A DNA stretch of 64,000 nucleotides, from positions 48,619,946 through 48,683,945 of the forward strand of contig NC_079148.1 of assembly GCF_945859685.1 (NCBI RefSeq), given 5' to 3'. A program made the position numbers and the translations under genes. Positions 59,688-64,000 of this stretch are shown piece by piece. The notes beneath the pieces are model-generated. The model was not told the DNA's origin. It ran no database searches and was given only the letters and a program-made list of their open reading frames with translations. Source of the DNA: Eupeodes corollae (lineage: Eukaryota > Arthropoda > Insecta > Diptera > Syrphidae). Within the stretch, counting starts at the first letter, position 1, and each line of letters opens with the position of its first letter.

Positions 59688-59980
59688 AATAAATTAGGTG
59701 GCGCAACAGTCCATTAAGAACTAGAGCCTAGAAACTTACAACTCAACCCTTCCTGTGGTGCAAGTTCTGTTTGTCCGGGATGGAAGGGACCTACAGTTCT
59801 GAATCCGAACGTATAATTTGAGAAAGCTATTTTCATGACAAGAATTACTCTTGAAGGATATGTCAATTTCTCGGAAGAGATGGAACCCGAAAAAAGTTTT
59901 TAGATGGCACAGGCAGGGATTGAACCCAAGAATTCTGGCATGACAGCCCAACGCACTAACCATCATGTTACTGGCGATAC
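59688..59980 (-). mobile_element. tRNA-derived SINE, complete but diverged
   Basis: The antisense copy runs from AATAAATTAGGTGGCGCAAC through all body blocks to the head. The B box (complement GGATTGAACCC) is intact and the 5' end is mutated (GTATCGCCAGTAACATGATG on the minus strand). I find no clear target duplication. Confidence 0.9.
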
Positions 59981-62900
59981 CCTTGCCCAATGTCACTATC
60001 CATGGGTGGTACTTGCATATAGAGTAGACTGAACAGCCTTTAGTTCTTGGTATGCATCACAAACCAACTCTAGTGAAAGAATCTGCCAAAAATTATATGA
60101 TAAAGTCATATCGAATCAAAAAAAACCACTAGAAATATAAACTGGACAGACACGAAATACAGTTATAGTTACATTTGAAAAAAATTCATTTTCATTAAGT
60201 CTTATATCAACACTATGAATTTAAACTCCTAAAGGTCTGATTTTTTTCTATTTTGACTCTTTATTTTTTCGTAATACCTTCCTTTTTATTTCGTCTGTAA
60301 ATAAAAAGTAATATTAAACTTTTCAAAAACATTTCATTTTTAATGTTGCACTTGTTGCAAGTCATTGATCCTTTTAGTCATAATAATACCTGCTCCTTAA
60401 ACAGAGCACAAAAAAGAAGCAAACAAACTTTTGCGACAACTTAAGTTCAGCCCAACTTTTACTTCTAGGTAAGTGAAATTTAAAAAAAAAAGAAGAAGCA
60501 AACAGAAACAGAAACCTTTGTCCGCCCCAAATTTGTTTTATACTTACTTTTCGTAGTCGTCCACTTTTTTCACTTAAGTACCTCTTCAGGGTAAGAAACC
60601 TTCATTAAGTTTGTCCTTTCCGTCCCTTTTAACTATTTCTCGGACACTTATTAAATGCAGCCACTGCGCTAATTTGACGGCAGGTAAAAGTTCACAAAAA
60701 ATAATAAAGAAGAAGAAAACGAAAAAAAAAAACACACAGAAACTGTCAGGAACAGAGAGGATAGGTATAGGTAGGGGCAGCAGGTAAGGTAAGGTACATA
60801 GGTACTTTAAAAAATAAAAAGAAAAACCCTAACAAAACTTCAATTGTGCCCGGAAGTTATAACAAATGAATACAAAATCTGTAAACAAGAAGTCTGACTT
60901 CTTGCAACGCCTCTGTTTGCTGGCTTTGCTTGTTTTAAGGAGGGATTGTGTGTGTTTTACTTTTTTTTGTTGTTGTTGTTTATGAACTTCTACAATTATT
61001 ATTATAGGTAGACTGTCCTTTCAATCCTGAATAAATTTATGAAAAGGTTTTTTTTTTTCTTATTCTGTGAAGCTATTTTTGTTGTTTTAACGAAAACGAA
61101 GAACAAGTACATACATCGACATCAGACTTTGGACTTTCCAATTTAAATCCTGGTACATAGATCCTTTCTGTTCTCTTCATTTATTATCCTTTTTCTTTGC
61201 GTCATTGGCGTTTAGAAAATCTCAACACAAACATTCAATTGCAAGAGAATAGAAAATAATAAACTTTTATAATATCGTCACCGAACAGTCAAAATCTCGT
61301 ATATCACCAAATTACTCGTACTGTAGTAGTAGACGAGATTTGAAAATAAAGGAAGAAATTGAATATACAATTTTCTTTAATTTCTTAATTCAATATCATT
61401 TTCAGATCACCTAGAGTCTTTTGATTTTATTAAATAAAACAAAATGAAACCATTTGGGAATGCAACCTTTTATAACTTCGACAAATTTAACAATCACCAT
61501 TCATTTGACCTTAAAAACGATGCAATCTTTTGTCTCCAATCATTTCATTGCAATCAATTCATTCATTGAATTCACTTGAAGTCATTGCATTCACTGGAAA
61601 TCTTTGTATTCTTTTCAATTCTTAAGTAAAATAGCTACATTATTTTGAAATGTTGGTTTTAATCCATGGGCAACTTTAGAATATTTTGTGTAGTAAAATT
61701 TTACTTAAGAATGCAAAATGGTTTGTAAGGATTGGATTCCAAATGACAATAACTAAATTTCTAATTGACCATTATTGTGAAAATCAACTTTTGTATGGTA
61801 ATTTATACATATCAAATATTTTTTTTAATCAGTTTTTATTAAAGAAAATGTTATTCAATTTTCTTTCCAACAGTTAATTTGCAGTTGTTAAAACCCAACA
61901 AAATTTCAGTCTCGAATTCAATGTTTTTGGAAGAAAAATTATTATTATTTTATTATTAATATCATTTATTAACTTGTAATTTAAATAAATGGTTGATATT
62001 ATTTTAAAGAGCCTTGCTGCGGAAAGTATTAGCTCTGGAAGAAAAATGAATCGCAGAAAATAATGCACCAAAATAACTAAGCCTTAAAATTAAACTTTTA
62101 GAATCTTATGCACGATATTTTAATATTTTTAGCAGTAAAACTTATTATAAATATATTCAACTAAAAATCATTCTACTTATGTTATACAATTTATAACATG
62201 AGAGTTGAAGTCTATAATAGAAATTAAGCAACTTTTTTCAGGAACTTTAAAATTATTTAGGGAGATTTCTTGCACTATTGCTTTACTTAAGTCAAACTTT
62301 CAAGTGATCAACCTTAGAGTTGATTACAACTATAGAGTTAGAACTCATGTTGAAAATTATGTTTATTCACTAATATGTTTCTTAACTCATAGGTTAAAAT
62401 CATAAGTTGGTCTACTTTAGAATTTAAAAATATTCCTGGAATATTTTTGAAAATGAAGCAGGTATTGACTGTTTCATAATTAATTTCTGTTAATAGATTA
62501 TTAAGATTAAGTGATTTTTAAACGAAAATATCGTGTTCAAAAAGGCGGGGTTAAATTTTTGGTTCAATCTTGGGCGTAGATTATCAAAAAGACTTCATAC
62601 GAACACGAATCGTTATCGTTACCATTCTCAGTATCTTGGTCCTATACTGACTTTAAAGGTAGAGCACTCTGTATTTTGTTGTAATTTGTTAAAAATACAC
62701 TTGATATTTAATTAAAAATGAACACCAAAGGAGAACTTGCTTGACTGTAAAATTTCACTTTTCTAAGCATTACAGAACCTTGGGTTTAAAAAAATAAGGG
62801 TTTTCGTTTTACGACGCTTTAAACCATTCTAATTTATATTGAGTAAAGGTTGTTTTTTTTTTGTTGTATAATAAGAACAAATTTAGACTTCAGTTTAGAA

Positions 62901-63265
62901 ATGTTTAAACAAAATTCTAGTGTTATTTACATCAAAATATTTCAATATTTCTTAGTCAAGACTCAAGTTCGCTTTTCATCTTCCATTTTTGTTGGGACTT
63001 GTAAGCATTTAAGGTTGATTAACTTCTAAAGTTGAAACATTTAGCGAATAAAATCAAAATCCCGAGGTCATAATAAAAATACTCAAGTTATGTTCAACTT
63101 TGACTGAACAAAATCGACCTTGCTAAACATAAGTTATGACATTGTTAGCTTTGATTCTTCCAAAAGATTTCACCAAGTACTAAGCAATAAACACATCTGT
63201 TGTTTAGATGTTTCCAGTCGAAAAAAGAAACCATTGATTTCGTTAAGAGTTTTTGACCAAAATTT
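59981..63265. other. Netrin intron, no gene seen
   Basis: AT-rich DNA with GGTA/GGTAA short repeats at 60761-60806 and a TTG run at 60967-60981. Frames at 61686-61877, 62205-62405 and 62533-62715 have no domain. Confidence 0.45.
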
Positions 63266-64000
63266 ACCCGTGCTTTGTTGGAAAATCTGTGAATAGTATA
63301 GTTGGATTTTATACGAATAACAAAAACATATAGTATGAATACTACCGATAATAGTTTAAATAGAAGCTTACTACGGGTGGGTTTTTGACATTTATACGAG
63401 TCTCGAATGGATCGTATGTGATTTCGTTCTCAAATGTTGGTACGATTGATATTGCATTTGTATCTCGATGGCTGTGTTCGCTGAGTCGTTGTGCATTTGG
63501 AATCATGTGTTTTTCATTGGAGAAAAAAATCAATCTGTTACTGTTGATATTATTTAGTTTTGTTAATGAAAATGGACTAACTGGGCTTATTTTGGAAGAG
63601 AAAACAATCGAAAAGATAACTAAGTTTTGCTATGTTTACATCAAATGTTTATCTCAGTTAAGATTAAATAAATCTTTTTGGTGTTTAAATTGCACAAGAA
63701 GATATTAAAAATGATTAAGTTTGACAGCACTTTCTAAAATGCAAATATTGTTTCGATTTTTCTTATGTTTGAGAAAGTTTGATTCGTGTTAAACAATAAA
63801 AAATTGAATAGTTCAGGAACATACAAGAATATGCTACCTACTCCATGTGCAATTTGTTTGTATTTGTTGTACACAAACATGCCAATAAACAGACCATAAT
63901 GCATTATCTGTACAACCAACTCCTCCACATACGTTTTTCTTCACAAATTTCGACCGGAATCAAGCTCATATCCCCCCCCCTTATTGAAGTTTTTATTTTA
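63266..64000 (+). repeat. Unclassified ~0.8-kb interspersed repeat, copy 3 (near window end)
   Basis: Same orientation as copy 1. It begins ACCCGTGCTTTGTTGG as in copy 2. The outer hairpin arms are mutated, but the inner TAGTATGAATACTAC remains (63331-63345). A 107-codon frame (63385-63708) covers the region of the frames in copies 1 and 2. Similarity continues to about 63970. Confidence 0.82.

Noticed and set aside
1..64000. CRISPR arrays, operons, integrated virus or LTR retrotransposon
   Set aside because: No regularly spaced direct repeats, no paired long terminal repeats, and no gag/protease/integrase or envelope motifs were seen. The DNA is animal nuclear sequence.

Overview
The window reads as AT-rich eukaryotic DNA from a true fly (Diptera, most likely a brachyceran). 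There are no bacterial operons, ribosome binding sites or rRNA/tRNA genes. The evidence for a fly is one coding exon that clearly belongs to an insect Netrin, a downstream-element (Inr+DPE) core promoter in front of it, and a mobile-element load of the insect type: non-LTR retrotransposons, mariner/Tc1 relics, a tRNA-derived SINE and a MITE.

The only host gene I can support is Netrin on the + strand. A candidate core promoter lies at 37388-37422, a 5' leader of about 670 nt runs from 37390 to 38060, and the first coding exon is 38061-39219. That exon carries the signal peptide, the laminin N-terminal domain and the first laminin-type EGF domain, and ends at a GTAAGT splice donor. Everything from 39220 to the window end (at least 24.8 kb) appears to be the first coding-region intron, because I see no second Netrin exon. 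The gene product is a secreted axon-guidance cue; no other protein of that pathway is in the window.

The upstream 37 kb is mainly decayed repeats in AT-rich spacer. In order: a LINE with a perfect 10-bp target duplication (994-2902, +); a minus LINE (4280-5330); a SINE (7966-8264); a relic of an uncharacterised insect repeat protein (8600-8960); a LINE split by a SINE (9838-12045 with 10117-10435); mariner scraps (13275-13480, 21330-22450, 29960-30180); RT and RNase H fragments (15280-15830, 17160-17600); a MITE with perfect 24-bp terminal inverted repeats (16019-16305); two related minus LINE copies (23096-25020, 28060-29710); a LINE 3' end (33605-34674); and three more SINEs (33100-36285).

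The intron holds a G-quadruplex motif near the splice donor, three copies of an unclassified ~0.8-kb repeat that contains a nested hairpin, satellite-like ~170-bp units, further LINE fragments, a face-to-face SINE pair, a Tc1-like relic and a possible hammerhead-ribozyme remnant. No mobile element in the window has an intact coding capacity. The most interesting items are the SINE family, whose tRNA-like head is closed by a 12-bp stem, the MITE, the unclassified 0.8-kb repeat and the Netrin promoter. I did not find a new multi-gene system.
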